Shown here: piece after piece, positions 1 through 8,482 of the stretch
Layout of the letters: every line of letters begins with the position of its first letter
How positions within the stretch are numbered: the first letter of the stretch is position 1
Origin: Cochlodiniinecator piscidefendens
GTDB lineage: Bacteria > Pseudomonadota > Alphaproteobacteria > Rhodobacterales > Rhodobacteraceae
Reading direction: 5' to 3'
DNA: 64,000 nucleotides
NCBI RefSeq assembly: GCF_011326755.1
Contig: NZ_JAAOIE010000010.1
Coordinates: 25,911-89,910 of the forward strand
Made by a program: the position numbers and the translations under genes
The notes under the pieces: generated by a model
What the model saw: the letters and a program-made list of their open reading frames with translations, nothing else
Told to the model about the DNA's origin: nothing
The model's database searches: none

Positions 1-206
1 TTATGCTGTTCAACATCCCTGAACTGATTGCAGATCTATCGTCCGGAATCACGCTTGAACCAGGCGATATCATTGCAACGGGTACGCCTGCTGGTGTTGG
101 TGCTGGGCGTGTGCCTCAGGAATGGATGTGGCCGGGCGACGTGATTGAATGTGGCGTCGAAGGTATCGGTATTTTGCGCAACCCAGTCGTGAAAATTGGC
201 GATTGA
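1..206 (+). CDS. Fumarylacetoacetate hydrolase (FAH) family protein, C-terminal fragment
   Basis: Only the last 67 or so residues lie in the window; the gene begins upstream. The segment [16 protein letters not shown] followed by [14 protein letters not shown] is the C-terminal signature of FAH-family hydrolases, isomerases and decarboxylases (the GDIIxTGTPxG loop near the metal site, then PGDxVExxVEGIG). These enzymes act on 2-oxo or 1,3-dicarbonyl acids, often at the end of aromatic ring degradation. A maleate-isomerase-like gene follows after only 10 bases, so the two probably share an operon for a ring-cleavage product. The exact substrate cannot be told from this fragment. Confidence 0.85.
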   Translation, partial: MLFNIPELIADLSSGITLEPGDIIATGTPAGVGAGRVPQEWMWPGDVIECGVEGIGILRNPVVKIGD

Positions 207-216
207 GGGACGCGTT

Positions 217-981
217 ATGGAGAACATGCATAAGACATTAAAAATAGGCCAGATCGTTCCATCCTCGAACTTGACGATGGAACGGGAAATCCCGGCCATG
301 CTGCGCGCGCGCGAAGCGATTTTGCCGGAGCGGTTCTCGTTCCATTCGTCCCGTATGCGGATGAAGAAGGTAACCAAAGAAGAGCTGGCCGCAATGGATA
401 AAGATAGCGACCGGTGTGCGCTGGAATTATCTGACGCAGATGTAGATGTGATGGGCTACGCCTGCTTGGTGGCGATTATGTCGATGGGCAAAGGATACCA
501 CCGTGAAAGTCAAAAGCGATTGCATCAGGTAACAGTCGACAATGGCCATCCTGCGCCGGTTGTTAGTTCTGCAGGTGCATTGGTGGATGGTCTTCATCTG
601 ATGGGGGCCAAACGTATTTCGATTGTGACGCCATATATGCGACCACTGACGAATATGGTGGCTGACTATATCGAGGCCGAAGGTGTCGAAGTTTCAGATA
701 GCATTGCGTTGGAAATTCCGGACAATTTGCAGGTTGCAGCGCAGGATCCATTGAACCTGACTGAGATCTACAAACAGGTGAATCTAAAAAATATCGATGC
801 GTTGGTGTTGTCAGCTTGTGTGCAGATGCCGTCATTGGCCGCAATCCAAAAAGTTGAAGATGAATGCGGCATACCGGTTCTATCTGCTGCTGTCGCGACC
901 ACACATCAGATGCTTAAAAACTTGAACCTCGAGGCCCGCGTGCCGGGGTGCGGGACACTCTTGTCGGGTGAATACGCCTGA
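217..981 (+). CDS. Maleate cis-trans isomerase / arylmalonate decarboxylase-like protein (Asp/Glu racemase superfamily)
   Basis: The 254-residue length fits maleate isomerases and arylmalonate decarboxylases. The N-terminal PSSNLTME resembles the PSSN(T)xxE carboxylate-binding loop of maleate isomerase. Two likely catalytic cysteines sit at about residues 83 (GYACLVA) and 201 (LSACVQMPSL), the two-cysteine arrangement of this superfamily. I chose ATG 217 because GAGGGA lies 7 bases ahead; an in-frame TTG at 196 would run back over the upstream stop. If it is a true maleate isomerase it would convert maleate to fumarate, matching the FAH enzyme upstream and the carboxylate importers downstream. 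Arylmalonate decarboxylase or aspartate racemase activity is possible. The family call is firm, the substrate is inferred. Confidence 0.8.
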   Translation: MENMHKTLKIGQIVPSSNLTMEREIPAMLRAREAILPERFSFHSSRMRMKKVTKEELAAMDKDSDRCALELSDADVDVMGYACLVAIMSMGKGYHRESQKRLHQVTVDNGHPAPVVSSAGALVDGLHLMGAKRISIVTPYMRPLTNMVADYIEAEGVEVSDSIALEIPDNLQVAAQDPLNLTEIYKQVNLKNIDALVLSACVQMPSLAAIQKVEDECGIPVLSAAVATTHQMLKNLNLEARVPGCGTLLSGEYA

Positions 982-1047
982 TTGGGAATGCTGTCGGCAA
1001 CGTTGATTGTCGACAGCGCTACATTGAATGCAACGGGAGGTGCAAAG

Positions 1048-2082
1048 ATGCTTTTTAACAAGACGAATTTGACAGGAATGGCAGCAGCTATGGCTATTGC
1101 CATTGCTGGGGGAACGGCACAGGCACAGGAAACGACTTTGACGATTTCCACATGGGCCCCGCCTACGCACGGCATTAATTCTGTGATGTTTCCAGAATTG
1201 ATCCGGCTGATTGAAGAGGCCACCGAAGGGCGGGTCACTGCCGAGATGAAATATAATCTCGCCCCACCGCCCGCGCAGGCAGACATTGTGTCAGATGGCA
1301 TTGCGGATATTACTTGGATCGCGCACGGCTACACTCCGGGGCGTTTTCCATCTGCCTCCATGGCGGAATTACCGGGTTTTGGCGGGAGCTCCGAAGCGCT
1401 GGCCGTTGCTTATTGGCGTACATTTGAGCAATTTTTTGCAGAGGCCAATGAACACCGTGATTTGAGGGTCTTGGCAGTCCATACGCATGGCGACGGAATG
1501 CTGCATTCATCAACCAGAATAGAAAACCTAGACCAAGTCGCCGGAATGAAATTCCGCGTTGGTGGCGGTGTTGCTGGTCATGTTGGTGAAGCTTTGGGTC
1601 TATCCGCAATTAACGTACCTGCGCCACGCGTTTATGAAACCTTGGCTTCAAATGCCGCCGACGGTGCGATGATGCCCATGGAGGCAAAGGTGGGCTTTCG
1701 CCTGACAGAGGTTGCCCCGCACAGCTATGATATGCCGTCTGGTTTTTATCGTACCTCAATGGCGACAGTGATGAACCAAGATGCCTTTGATGCATTGCGT
1801 CCCGAAGATCAGGCTGCGTTGAACGAATTGTTTGGTGAAGAATTATCGCGCATCACTGGTGCGATGTGGGATCAGTTTGATGAAGAGGGTCTCACTGCAT
1901 CAGAAGCTGCTGGTACGAACACGATGACCATTGCTTCTGAAGCGGATCAACTTGCGTGGGCTGAAACGGCTAACAGCATCGTTGATGAGATCGTTGACGG
2001 TATTTCGGCGACCGGGATCGACGGTGATGCAGCCTATGCGTTTTTCCGTTCGGAGTTCGATCGTCTGAATACGGAGCAATAG
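1048..2082 (+). CDS. dctP: TRAP transporter substrate-binding protein (DctP family)
   Basis: Periplasmic solute receptor of a TRAP importer, 344 residues. A signal peptide of about 25 residues ends at the AQAQ stretch. The mature protein starts TLTISTWAPPTHG, with the family's later FRVGGG and AADGAMMP segments; the Arg of FRVGGG is at the usual position for the Arg that salt-bridges a substrate carboxylate. ATG 1048 was chosen because GGGAGG is 7 bases upstream and the signal peptide starts there; the longer frame from 982 adds 22 unlikely residues. The membrane partners follow at once, 3 bases after the stop. The substrate is probably an organic acid linked to the isomerase and FAH enzymes upstream. 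Confidence 0.93.
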   Translation: MLFNKTNLTGMAAAMAIAIAGGTAQAQETTLTISTWAPPTHGINSVMFPELIRLIEEATEGRVTAEMKYNLAPPPAQADIVSDGIADITWIAHGYTPGRFPSASMAELPGFGGSSEALAVAYWRTFEQFFAEANEHRDLRVLAVHTHGDGMLHSSTRIENLDQVAGMKFRVGGGVAGHVGEALGLSAINVPAPRVYETLASNAADGAMMPMEAKVGFRLTEVAPHSYDMPSGFYRTSMATVMNQDAFDALRPEDQAALNELFGEELSRITGAMWDQFDEEGLTASEAAGTNTMTIASEADQLAWAETANSIVDEIVDGISATGIDGDAAYAFFRSEFDRLNTEQ

Positions 2083-2085
2083 GCG

Positions 2086-2610
2086 GTGTCTGGCCTGTTT
2101 TCCGAAACCAAATTGGCGCGCCTGTCTGACAGGCTCGCCCTCGGTCCCGCACGTATTGCTGGTCTGGCGCTGATGTTCTTGATGGTGTTGACTTTCTTAG
2201 ACGTCATCATGCGCAGTGCTTTTTCGGCACCTCTAGGGTTCTCCGCGGAACTGACCGAGATTTCGATGGCGGTGATCGTCTTTGCGGCGCTTCCGATGGC
2301 AACGCTAAAGGACGGCCATATCGTGGTCGATCTTCTGGATGGTTTGTTTGGGCGCAAAGCTTCGTTTGTTCGGGATATGATCCTTGATGTGATTTGTCTT
2401 ATTGCGTTGGCCTATCCGGCTCTGAGGGTCTGGACTCTAGGCACCCGCAGCAAAAGTTATAACGAGGTCACTGAGATCCTCGGCTGGCCACAATATTACC
2501 TGATCTATTTTGTTTCGATCGCGCTGTTCGTCTGCTGCATTTTCTACGCATTGCGTATTGCGATCAGGTTTCAAACTGGGTGGAACCCAGAGCAGGAGCA
2601 TTCATGCTGA
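2086..2610 (+). CDS. dctQ: TRAP transporter small permease (DctQ family)
   Basis: A 174-residue membrane protein with four predicted hydrophobic segments (about residues 25-45, 60-80, 95-115 and 140-160). It carries the DctQ-like TEISMAVIVFAALPMATLKD stretch. It pairs with the large permease to form the TRAP membrane unit. GTG start at 2086, three bases after the dctP stop. Its last codons overlap the start of dctM (ATGCTGA), which indicates translational coupling. Confidence 0.9.
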   Translation: MSGLFSETKLARLSDRLALGPARIAGLALMFLMVLTFLDVIMRSAFSAPLGFSAELTEISMAVIVFAALPMATLKDGHIVVDLLDGLFGRKASFVRDMILDVICLIALAYPALRVWTLGTRSKSYNEVTEILGWPQYYLIYFVSIALFVCCIFYALRIAIRFQTGWNPEQEHSC

Positions 2611-3917
2611 TTTCGATCTTTGGTTTTTTTGCGGTTTTGGCTTTGGCTTTCGTCCGTATACCGATCGCCTTTGCCATGGGGCTAGTTGGTTTTGTCGGAA
2701 CGGCGTGGCTAACCAGTACAAAGGCGTCGTTGTCCCTGACCGGACGATTGATCATCGACACATCGCAGGATTATGGACTGTCGGTTGTGCCATTGTTTAT
2801 TTTAATGGGGCTGTTTGTGAACAAAGGTGGCCTTTCGCGGGAACTATATCGCGCAGCCTATGTTTTCCTAGGCCATATGCGTGGCGGATTAGCAATGACG
2901 ACAATCACCGCATGCGCGGGGTTTTCAGCGATTTGTGGTTCCTCTTTGGCGACCGCTGCGACGATGTCCAAGGTTGCCATGCCCGAGATGCGGCGCATGG
3001 GGTATTCGGACTATTTGTCCACGGCGTCGATCGCGGCTGGTGGCACGTTGGGCATCTTGATCCCGCCTTCGGTTATTCTGGTGATATATGGCTTGATGAC
3101 CGAAACCAGCATCGGGAAGCTGTTTATCGCAGGGATAATCCCAGGGCTTTTGGGTGTGCTGTTTTACCTTTTGGCGGTTCAATACACTGTCCGGCGCGAC
3201 CCTAAGGCGGGCCCCGCTGGGGAACGTAGCACTTGGTCGGATCGATTTTCTGCCTTGCGTGGAATTTGGATGGTCTTGGCGTTGTTTTTCCTCGTTATCG
3301 GGGGGCTATATGGTGCATTTGATTTTTACCCATTTTACTTGACGTTCTCGCCAACGGAGGCGGCAGGAATGGGAGCCGCAGGCGCATTTTTAATTGCGCT
3401 TGCCCGAGGGCAGCTGTCTTTGCGGTCAATCAACGAGGCATTGACTGAGACGGCGGTGACTTCTGCCGGTTTGTTTTCAGTGTTGATCGGGGCTTGGATG
3501 TTTTCAAACTTCGTCAACCTCGCTGGGTTGCCCGAGGCGTTACGCGCTTTTGTTTTGGATGTCGGCGTCTCGCCTATGTCGGTCATGTTGGTGATCATAT
3601 TGATCTACATCGTTTTGGGCTGCGTCTTCGAAAGCCTATCGATGTTGTTATTGACCGTTCCAATTTTCTTTCCGCTTGTGACATCGTTGGGATTTGACCC
3701 TGTTTGGTTTGGCATCATCGTGGTTGTTGTTACCGAGATTAGCCTGATCACTCCGCCGGTCGGGTTGAATGTGTTTGTCTTGAAAGGCGTGGTCAAGGAT
3801 GTGTCTACCGCCACGATTTTCAGAGGTGTCACCCCATTCTGGGTCGCGGACATACTGCGGCTGATCCTTTTGCTCTGGTTCTCAGGGCTTGTTCTCTTCC
3901 TACCCAACTTGATGTGA
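2604..3917 (+). CDS. dctM: TRAP transporter large permease (DctM family)
   Basis: A 437-residue polytopic inner-membrane protein, the transport subunit that uses the sodium gradient in TRAP systems. Family features include PIAFAMGLVGFVG at the N-terminus, GFSAICGSSLATAATM near residue 105, GTLGILIPPSVILVIYG near residue 150 and ITPPVGLNVFVLKG near residue 390. ATG 2604 overlaps the dctQ stop and has AGGAG 6 bases upstream; an in-frame GTG at 2580 lies inside dctQ and is less likely. tctB begins 6 bases after the stop, so a second importer class is tied to the same transcript. Confidence 0.93.
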   Translation: MLISIFGFFAVLALAFVRIPIAFAMGLVGFVGTAWLTSTKASLSLTGRLIIDTSQDYGLSVVPLFILMGLFVNKGGLSRELYRAAYVFLGHMRGGLAMTTITACAGFSAICGSSLATAATMSKVAMPEMRRMGYSDYLSTASIAAGGTLGILIPPSVILVIYGLMTETSIGKLFIAGIIPGLLGVLFYLLAVQYTVRRDPKAGPAGERSTWSDRFSALRGIWMVLALFFLVIGGLYGAFDFYPFYLTFSPTEAAGMGAAGAFLIALARGQLSLRSINEALTETAVTSAGLFSVLIGAWMFSNFVNLAGLPEALRAFVLDVGVSPMSVMLVIILIYIVLGCVFESLSMLLLTVPIFFPLVTSLGFDPVWFGIIVVVVTEISLITPPVGLNVFVLKGVVKDVSTATIFRGVTPFWVADILRLILLLWFSGLVLFLPNLM

Positions 3918-3923
3918 GGTCAT

Positions 3924-4475
3924 ATGGAAAAGGTCATCGTGAGACTAAAAACCTTTCAAGAGCTGTTTAAACGCGACAGGCGGCCGGGGGATCTCGTGTT
4001 TGCTTGGATGTTCCTATTCTTCTGCGGCTTCTTGCTGATCAATTTAGGAGGGCAGGTGCAGTGGGGCATGCGCGGATCTCTTGTTGCGCAACCGGCGTTT
4101 TGGCCGACAATATCGGTGGTCGGAATGAGCTTTTTTGCTGTGATGCATTTGATCGGATCGCTGTCCTCGCCACGTATTCCAGGGCGAATGAAGGAGTTTA
4201 GATTCTGGCTGAGATCTCTTGAATATGTGGTGTATTTTCTTGCCTACGTGTCGATGGTGCCTATCATTGGCTATTTGCTAGGGACATTGATTTTTGCTTT
4301 GTTCCTGACCTTTAGATTGGGTTACCGCCGTCCAACGGCTTTTTGCGTGACAGCTGTATTTGCCGTTGCGGTGGTGCTCATTTTCCGGGCTGGTTTGCGT
4401 GTGAAAATTCCTGCGGGGCAGATTTATGAACATCTGCCAGATGCCATTCGTTCTTTTGCAATGATCAACCTGTGA
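3924..4475 (+). CDS. tctB: Tripartite tricarboxylate transporter small subunit (TctB family)
   Basis: A 183-residue protein with four predicted membrane segments and a charged N-terminus (FKRDRRPGD), as in TctB. It is a clear paralogue of the TctB at 42104-42640: both have RRPGD near the start, SPRIPGR in the middle, FWLRSLEYV and the ending IFRAGL-VPAG-E-LPD. It lies 6 bases after dctM and 10 bases before tctA, so a TRAP and a TTT importer appear to be co-transcribed. No TctC receptor is adjacent. Confidence 0.88.
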   Translation: MEKVIVRLKTFQELFKRDRRPGDLVFAWMFLFFCGFLLINLGGQVQWGMRGSLVAQPAFWPTISVVGMSFFAVMHLIGSLSSPRIPGRMKEFRFWLRSLEYVVYFLAYVSMVPIIGYLLGTLIFALFLTFRLGYRRPTAFCVTAVFAVAVVLIFRAGLRVKIPAGQIYEHLPDAIRSFAMINL

Positions 4476-4485
4476 GGCCCAGACC

Positions 4486-5982
4486 ATGGACGCTGTTTTA
4501 GGTGGAATTCAAATCTTGATGAGTTGGCAAGTGCTTATGGCATTGCTGATAGGTTCAATAGGTGGCGTGATTATTGGGGCGATCCCTGGCGTAGGTGCTG
4601 CTGTCGCTATTGCAATATTGCTTCCTGCTACATTTTCATTTGAACCAATTGTTGGATTAACTATGCTGCTTGGGATCTATGGTAGCTCGATGTATGGCGG
4701 GTCGATTCCGGCGATCCTGTTGAATACCCCCGGCACGCCTGTGAACGCGTTAACGACGTATGATGGATTCCCGATGACACAGCGGGGACAGGCCCATCGC
4801 GCGTTATCTTTGGCATATTCCGCAAGTTTCTTTGGTGGCGTGTTTGCTATTGTTTGCCTGATTATTTTAGCCCCTGTTTTGGCGTTGGTGGCCCCACATT
4901 TTGGCAGTCGAGAGATTTTTCTGGCCGCATTTCTGGGGATTGTTCTGGTGATCTTGGCACACCGCGGGCAGATTATGGCAGCAGGTATGATGGCGTGTTT
5001 TGGGATTTTCCTAAACACAATCGGATTGGAGCCGGCGAATTATACGCACCGATATACGTTTGGTCAAAATTGGTTGACCGGTGGTGTTGATTTGATTGTT
5101 TTGGTTTTAGGATTGTTTGCCATTAGTCAGGCTCTTTTCCTGATGCTGGAAAACGATAGCACGCCGCAAGCCGAACGCGTGCAGGGTAATTTGCTTGGTG
5201 GTTTTGCGGAACTGTTGGGTTTGAAGCGCGTGGCGTCAGTCGCGGCGAGCTTTGGTGTGATGATGGGAACCATACCAGGAGTGGGCGAGTTCACAGCGCA
5301 ATTTCTCTCCTACACTTACGCTCAAAAAACGTCAAAAACGCCTGAGGCTTTTGGTGACGGCTCGGCCGAAGGATTGGTGTCGTCCGAGGCTGCAAATAAC
5401 GCGGTTCCGCCGGCGGCCATGATACCGCTTCTGGCGCTTGGCATACCGGGTGAGGCCCTAACCGCGATGATGTTGTCAGTTTTCTACGTGCATAACGTCA
5501 TTCCGGGACCTCAGTTATTTCAAGGTAACCTTGATTTTGTCATGGCGCTTTACATTGCAATGCTGCTTTTGAACGTGATTGTAATTGTGTTCCTGCTGTT
5601 TTCCACAAATCTTTTGCTTCGGATCACGCAGATACCGACCCGCTATTTGGGTTTAATGATCCTGACTCTTAGCTTTGTTGGTGTCTACAGCTTGCGTAAC
5701 TCTCCGGTTGATTGCGCCATAGCGGCTGGGTTTGGTGTATTTGGGTTGGTCTTAAAACGGCTCAACTTACCGATTGTTCCTATCATCCTCGGTGTGGTCT
5801 TGGGTGGTATTATGGAAGTGAAGTTACGCAGCGGTATGGCGCGTGTTGACAGTCCGATCGACTTTGTAAACCGCCCAATTTCGGCAATTTTAGTGCTGCT
5901 AATTCTTTTTGTTATCTTTCAGCATATCCGGGCTTTACGGTTCGAACATCAGCAAAGAAAACTAAAACGGGAACAAAGTTAA
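4486..5982 (+). CDS. tctA: Tripartite tricarboxylate transporter large permease (TctA family)
   Basis: A 498-residue polytopic permease. Diagnostic TctA motifs are IIGAIPGVGAAVAIAILLP near residue 30, YGGSIPAILLNTPGTP near 70, the second pore repeat GTIPGVGEFTAQFLSY near 265, and EAANNAVPPAAMIPLLALG near 305. It is very close to the TctA at 40562-42094 across its length, so one probably arose by duplication or they import related acids. It is the last gene of the block; a degenerate AraC regulator on the other strand converges on it. Confidence 0.93.
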   Translation: MDAVLGGIQILMSWQVLMALLIGSIGGVIIGAIPGVGAAVAIAILLPATFSFEPIVGLTMLLGIYGSSMYGGSIPAILLNTPGTPVNALTTYDGFPMTQRGQAHRALSLAYSASFFGGVFAIVCLIILAPVLALVAPHFGSREIFLAAFLGIVLVILAHRGQIMAAGMMACFGIFLNTIGLEPANYTHRYTFGQNWLTGGVDLIVLVLGLFAISQALFLMLENDSTPQAERVQGNLLGGFAELLGLKRVASVAASFGVMMGTIPGVGEFTAQFLSYTYAQKTSKTPEAFGDGSAEGLVSSEAANNAVPPAAMIPLLALGIPGEALTAMMLSVFYVHNVIPGPQLFQGNLDFVMALYIAMLLLNVIVIVFLLFSTNLLLRITQIPTRYLGLMILTLSFVGVYSLRNSPVDCAIAAGFGVFGLVLKRLNLPIVPIILGVVLGGIMEVKLRSGMARVDSPIDFVNRPISAILVLLILFVIFQHIRALRFEHQQRKLKREQS

Positions 5983-6048
5983 AGATTGGCTGAAGTCGAC
6001 ATGGAGCAGGTGAGCACGTTTAGAAGGCGCCTTTGATTTCATGCGCGC

Positions 6049-6594
6049 TCATTTCGCACGGCTTGCGTCGGAAATTTGCGTCACGTTTAAAGGGGGCTGT
6101 CGCGCATGCTTCCATTGGCTCGGTGAGACGCCGGTTTTTCGCAGGAACTCTCTGTTGAAATTTGATTTGGTGTTAAAGCCGCTGTCTTGCATGGCGACAG
6201 TGACGCTTGTGCCATCTTCGATTAATTTACACGCATGGCGGATACGCCAGCTATTTATGTACCGCGAGACATTGCCGCCCGTCGCACGATTGATAGCTGA
6301 TGAAAGGCGTTTTTCCGGCTTGGAGGTGTGCGCTTTGCCGATCATCCCGGTTTCGAAAAGGATGCGCGTGATGTGCGCATCACTCAAGCGGTGATTGTTG
6401 ATCCAGGCTGCGGTGATGCCGTTGACCCTGAGACATTGCCAAATGCCTTGCCAGAGATAACTTTAGTTAATCTTGGTGGCGTGGATCGCCTTCGGGCAGC
6501 TGATGTCGGTCCGAGCGGCAACGATTTGGCAAATCGTCTCCCCCAGTGTGGAGCGTATGGCTGATGGCGATTTGTCTATGTTGAACTCAGTGAC
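6049..6594 (-). pseudogene. AraC-family transcriptional regulator, degenerate remnant
   Basis: The reverse strand encodes a good AraC DNA-binding domain: HITRILFETGM, then GNVSRYINSWRIRHACKLIE and VAMQDSGFNTKSNFNREF, ending with the typical GVSPSQWK. Reading upstream in the same frame, the sequence still looks like the hinge of an AraC protein (SAIRSTLGETICQIVAAR and WQGIWQCLRVNGI) but is cut by in-frame stops near 6463 and 6596. No N-terminal cupin half could be found. An intact AraC protein has about 300 residues, and only about 112 are uninterrupted here. It may once have regulated the TRAP/TTT operon that ends 66 bases away. Confidence 0.75.
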
Positions 6595-6956
6595 TCAAGA
6601 TCCGGCGCAACAACAGGCCATTGCTTACAAGGTCATGGAGTTGGAAGCGAAATATGATCATATCGGCACCGCCCAAGAGGTCCTTCAAAAAGGGCTGGAG
6701 CTGCACGACCCAGCCCCAGGACATGAGCAGATGACATTCTCTGTAATTTGTCAGGACGTGTATTTTTGTGAGAAGCTTCAATTCCGGCGTTTACGTAAAT
6801 TGGGTTAGTATTACTTATATATTTGACATAATACAGATTACGACAGTTTTATCTATTGCCGGTACATTCTAAACTGGGAAGCGATTTTTCCTCTACGCGA
6901 CCGCTACAATTTTACACTCTCGGGGACCGTAAAGCGTTCCGTTGTCTGCATGGGTT

Positions 6957-7019
6957 TACGTTAAGCCGTTTGTGAAGCGTCAAAAGAACGACGCAAATGA
7001 CGCAGAAGCGATCGCGGAG
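6957..7019 (+). mobile_element. IS110-family transposase fragment
   Basis: Translated from 6957 the frame gives YVKPFVKRQKNDANDAEAIA. This is the well-conserved DEDD-domain segment of IS110/IS1111 transposases (VKPFVKRQKNDAxDAEAI). Only 21 codons are recognisable, with nothing convincing upstream in frame. The insertion sequence is therefore an internal scrap and not mobile. Confidence 0.7.
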
Positions 7020-7124
7020 GCCGGTTTGAATTTTGGCGATTGTTTCGCGTACGGCTGTGCAAGCGCCTATAATGTTCGATTGGTTTATTAGGGTGATGAT
7101 TTTGTCAAAACGGATTTGGCGTAA
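7020..7124 (+). pseudogene. VapC (PIN-domain toxin) C-terminal fragment
   Basis: Directly following the IS110 scrap in the same frame is AGLNFGDCFAYGCASAYNVR, then a stop at 7089 and GDDFVKTDLA before a second stop. LNFGDCFAYAxA and GDDFxxTD are the C-terminal PIN-domain motifs of VapC RNases, including the acidic residues of the active site. The first two thirds of a VapC and any VapB antitoxin are missing, so it cannot be functional. Confidence 0.65.
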
Positions 7125-7587
7125 AGGGTAGTTCTATGTTGGAAGTTTCGAAAACTGTTAACCGTGTTTGGAAGTCAGTGCTGCTTTATATTGGGTTCCA
7201 TCGTGGTCAATAGGGCAATGCTCGATCGGAAGCGAAAGTCTGGTCTCCGAAGAATGGCAACGTCAGTATTCATGCACAACCTGATGTGCAGGAGGCATTT
7301 TGGGTTGTGAACGGTTGAGGTTGAAGAGACCATACGACTACGGGCATATTCAACCGCAACCTTGCGGTCTTCATCGCTTAATGTGCTTTCGTATTCATCA
7401 AGGATAATTCGTTTCCAGCGTCAAGGATTTCATTCGCTAAGCGTCTCAGCATCCGTTCATTGTCACTCCATGCGTTCAGTTTCCACAGCGGAGGCAGAGA
7501 ACCCTTGATCTCCTTGCCACTCGGAATTGATCTAATAAACCGCAGAGAGTTGCCTTCAGGATGAAGGCTGCGCTGCCATGGGTCTCC

Positions 7588-7896
7588 CTACAGCTTCCGG
7601 TAGACCTCAAGGTAACCGGCTTGAGGCAAATCAGTTCCCTCCCCTCGAAAACGTGCAGGTCTCTCGACTACGAATTCCAAACGTATTGGGCATTTAGTTG
7701 GGAGGTGGTTTGTTTGCTTCCAGCCCGCGTAGATGAAATGCGGAAAACCCTCATGACTGCTATGCCAGCCAGGAACGCCATGAATTTCTCTCTGCTTAAG
7801 AATGGAGAGCGCTCGGTCAAAGCTAGTGTCATGCTGTATCGTATGGCGGGATTTCCGGTCAATTTCAGCAAACCAACGTGGTCCGTCCAGACTCAT
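7588..7896 (-). CDS. Unknown protein translationally coupled to higA (third gene of the TA operon)
   Basis: A 102-residue ORF whose ATG overlaps the higA stop (ATGA), so it should be read from the same transcript. I do not recognise the family. It is rich in aromatic and basic residues (HSSHEGFPHFIYAGW, RLEFVVERPARF) and has no membrane segment or signal peptide. The frame stays open for 69 more codons past the TAG at 7588-7590, to a TAA at 7378-7380. That continuation looks protein-like (NERMLRRLANEILDAGNE). The gene may therefore be a roughly 170-residue protein with a premature stop, or simply a short accessory protein. It could be a third component of the TA module. Confidence 0.45.
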   Translation of the reverse strand: MSLDGPRWFAEIDRKSRHTIQHDTSFDRALSILKQREIHGVPGWHSSHEGFPHFIYAGWKQTNHLPTKCPIRLEFVVERPARFRGEGTDLPQAGYLEVYRKL

Positions 7897-8192
7897 TCCG
7901 CCGCGTGAAGTGTAGGAATGTTAGAAACATCGACGTTACGGGTTGCATTCCAGGCGTCATATGCCCCTTGTAAACGCACCCAGAATAACGGGGCGTTATC
8001 AAACAGTTTTCCAAGTCGTACAGCGACTTCAGGGCTAACTGGCTTGCGCTCGGAAAGAATGTCGTAAAGGTGTTGGCGTGAAATGCCCAGCATCCGCGCA
8101 ACTTCAGCCTTCGGCTTTGCTGTTGCCGGGATTACATCTTCGCGAAGAATTTCACCAGGATGCGTAGGGCAGCGATCTGTAAAGCGGGTCAT
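7893..8192 (-). CDS. higA: HigA-type antitoxin, XRE-family HTH
   Basis: A 99-residue HTH protein of the HigA/VapI addiction-module family. It has the N-terminal HPGEILREDVI box and a Cro/XRE helix-turn-helix at about residues 30-55 (AEVARMLGISRQHLYDILS). These are followed by the family's PVSPEVAVRLGKLFDNAPLFW and LQGAYDAWNA. It neutralises the HigB toxin and should repress the operon through the inverted repeat upstream of higB. It lies 9 bases after higB, the toxin-first order of higBA loci. Confidence 0.92.
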   Translation of the reverse strand: MTRFTDRCPTHPGEILREDVIPATAKPKAEVARMLGISRQHLYDILSERKPVSPEVAVRLGKLFDNAPLFWVRLQGAYDAWNATRNVDVSNIPTLHAAE

Positions 8193-8201
8193 CTGTCTCT
8201 C

Positions 8202-8477
8202 CTAATGGTATTGCTCGAAATCCAAGACATAGGCGTTGCCATCGCGGAATTCGAAAGTGATGCACCAAGGGCCATTTACATGAACCGTAAAGCGCGTTGG
8301 GGTGTGGCCTCGCAAAGGGTGGAAGTCGAAACCTGGAAGGTTCATGTCTTCTGGTTCGGTTGCCGCATCCAAAGCATCAAGCCTTCGGAAAACCCGATTG
8401 TGCATTCTGGCATCAATTCGCGACTTTCCAGTTTCCCAAAGCGATTTTAGCTGTTTGTGTGCGAAGCTTTCTATCAT
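8202..8477 (-). CDS. higB: HigB-type toxin, RelE superfamily ribosome-dependent mRNA endonuclease
   Basis: A 91-residue RelE/HigB-fold protein. It starts MIESFAHKQLKSLWETG, carries LDALDAATEPEDMNLPG in the middle and ends with FTVHVNGPWCITFEF and the acidic YVLDFEQYH, the usual C-terminal pattern of proteic killer (HigB) proteins. The toxin gene precedes the antitoxin gene. Full length and intact, so the module may be active. Confidence 0.92.
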   Translation of the reverse strand: MIESFAHKQLKSLWETGKSRIDARMHNRVFRRLDALDAATEPEDMNLPGFDFHPLRGHTPTRFTVHVNGPWCITFEFRDGNAYVLDFEQYH

Positions 8478-8482
8478 TTCCT

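Larger units (their letters stand above)
6595..7377. other. Gene-poor decayed stretch with mobile-element and toxin scraps
   Basis: No intact gene could be supported. ORFs are short and mostly frame-shadowed. Between 6957 and 7124 two recognisable gene fragments, from an IS110 transposase and a VapC toxin, are joined in one frame (listed separately). Reverse-strand codons around 7300-7410 look weakly coding but match nothing I recognise. The stretch reads as an old insertion scar next to the higBA module. Confidence 0.5.

Noticed and set aside
2510..3205. 231-codon + strand ORF inside dctQ/dctM
   Set aside because: Out-of-frame shadow of the dctM gene: Cys-, Trp- and Arg-rich translation with no family resemblance, whereas the dctM frame is clearly real.
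7378..7896. TAG readthrough or pyrrolysine insertion in the third gene of the higBA operon
   Set aside because: Nothing in the window supports pyrrolysine use, and the surroundings are decayed. A nonsense mutation is the simpler reading.
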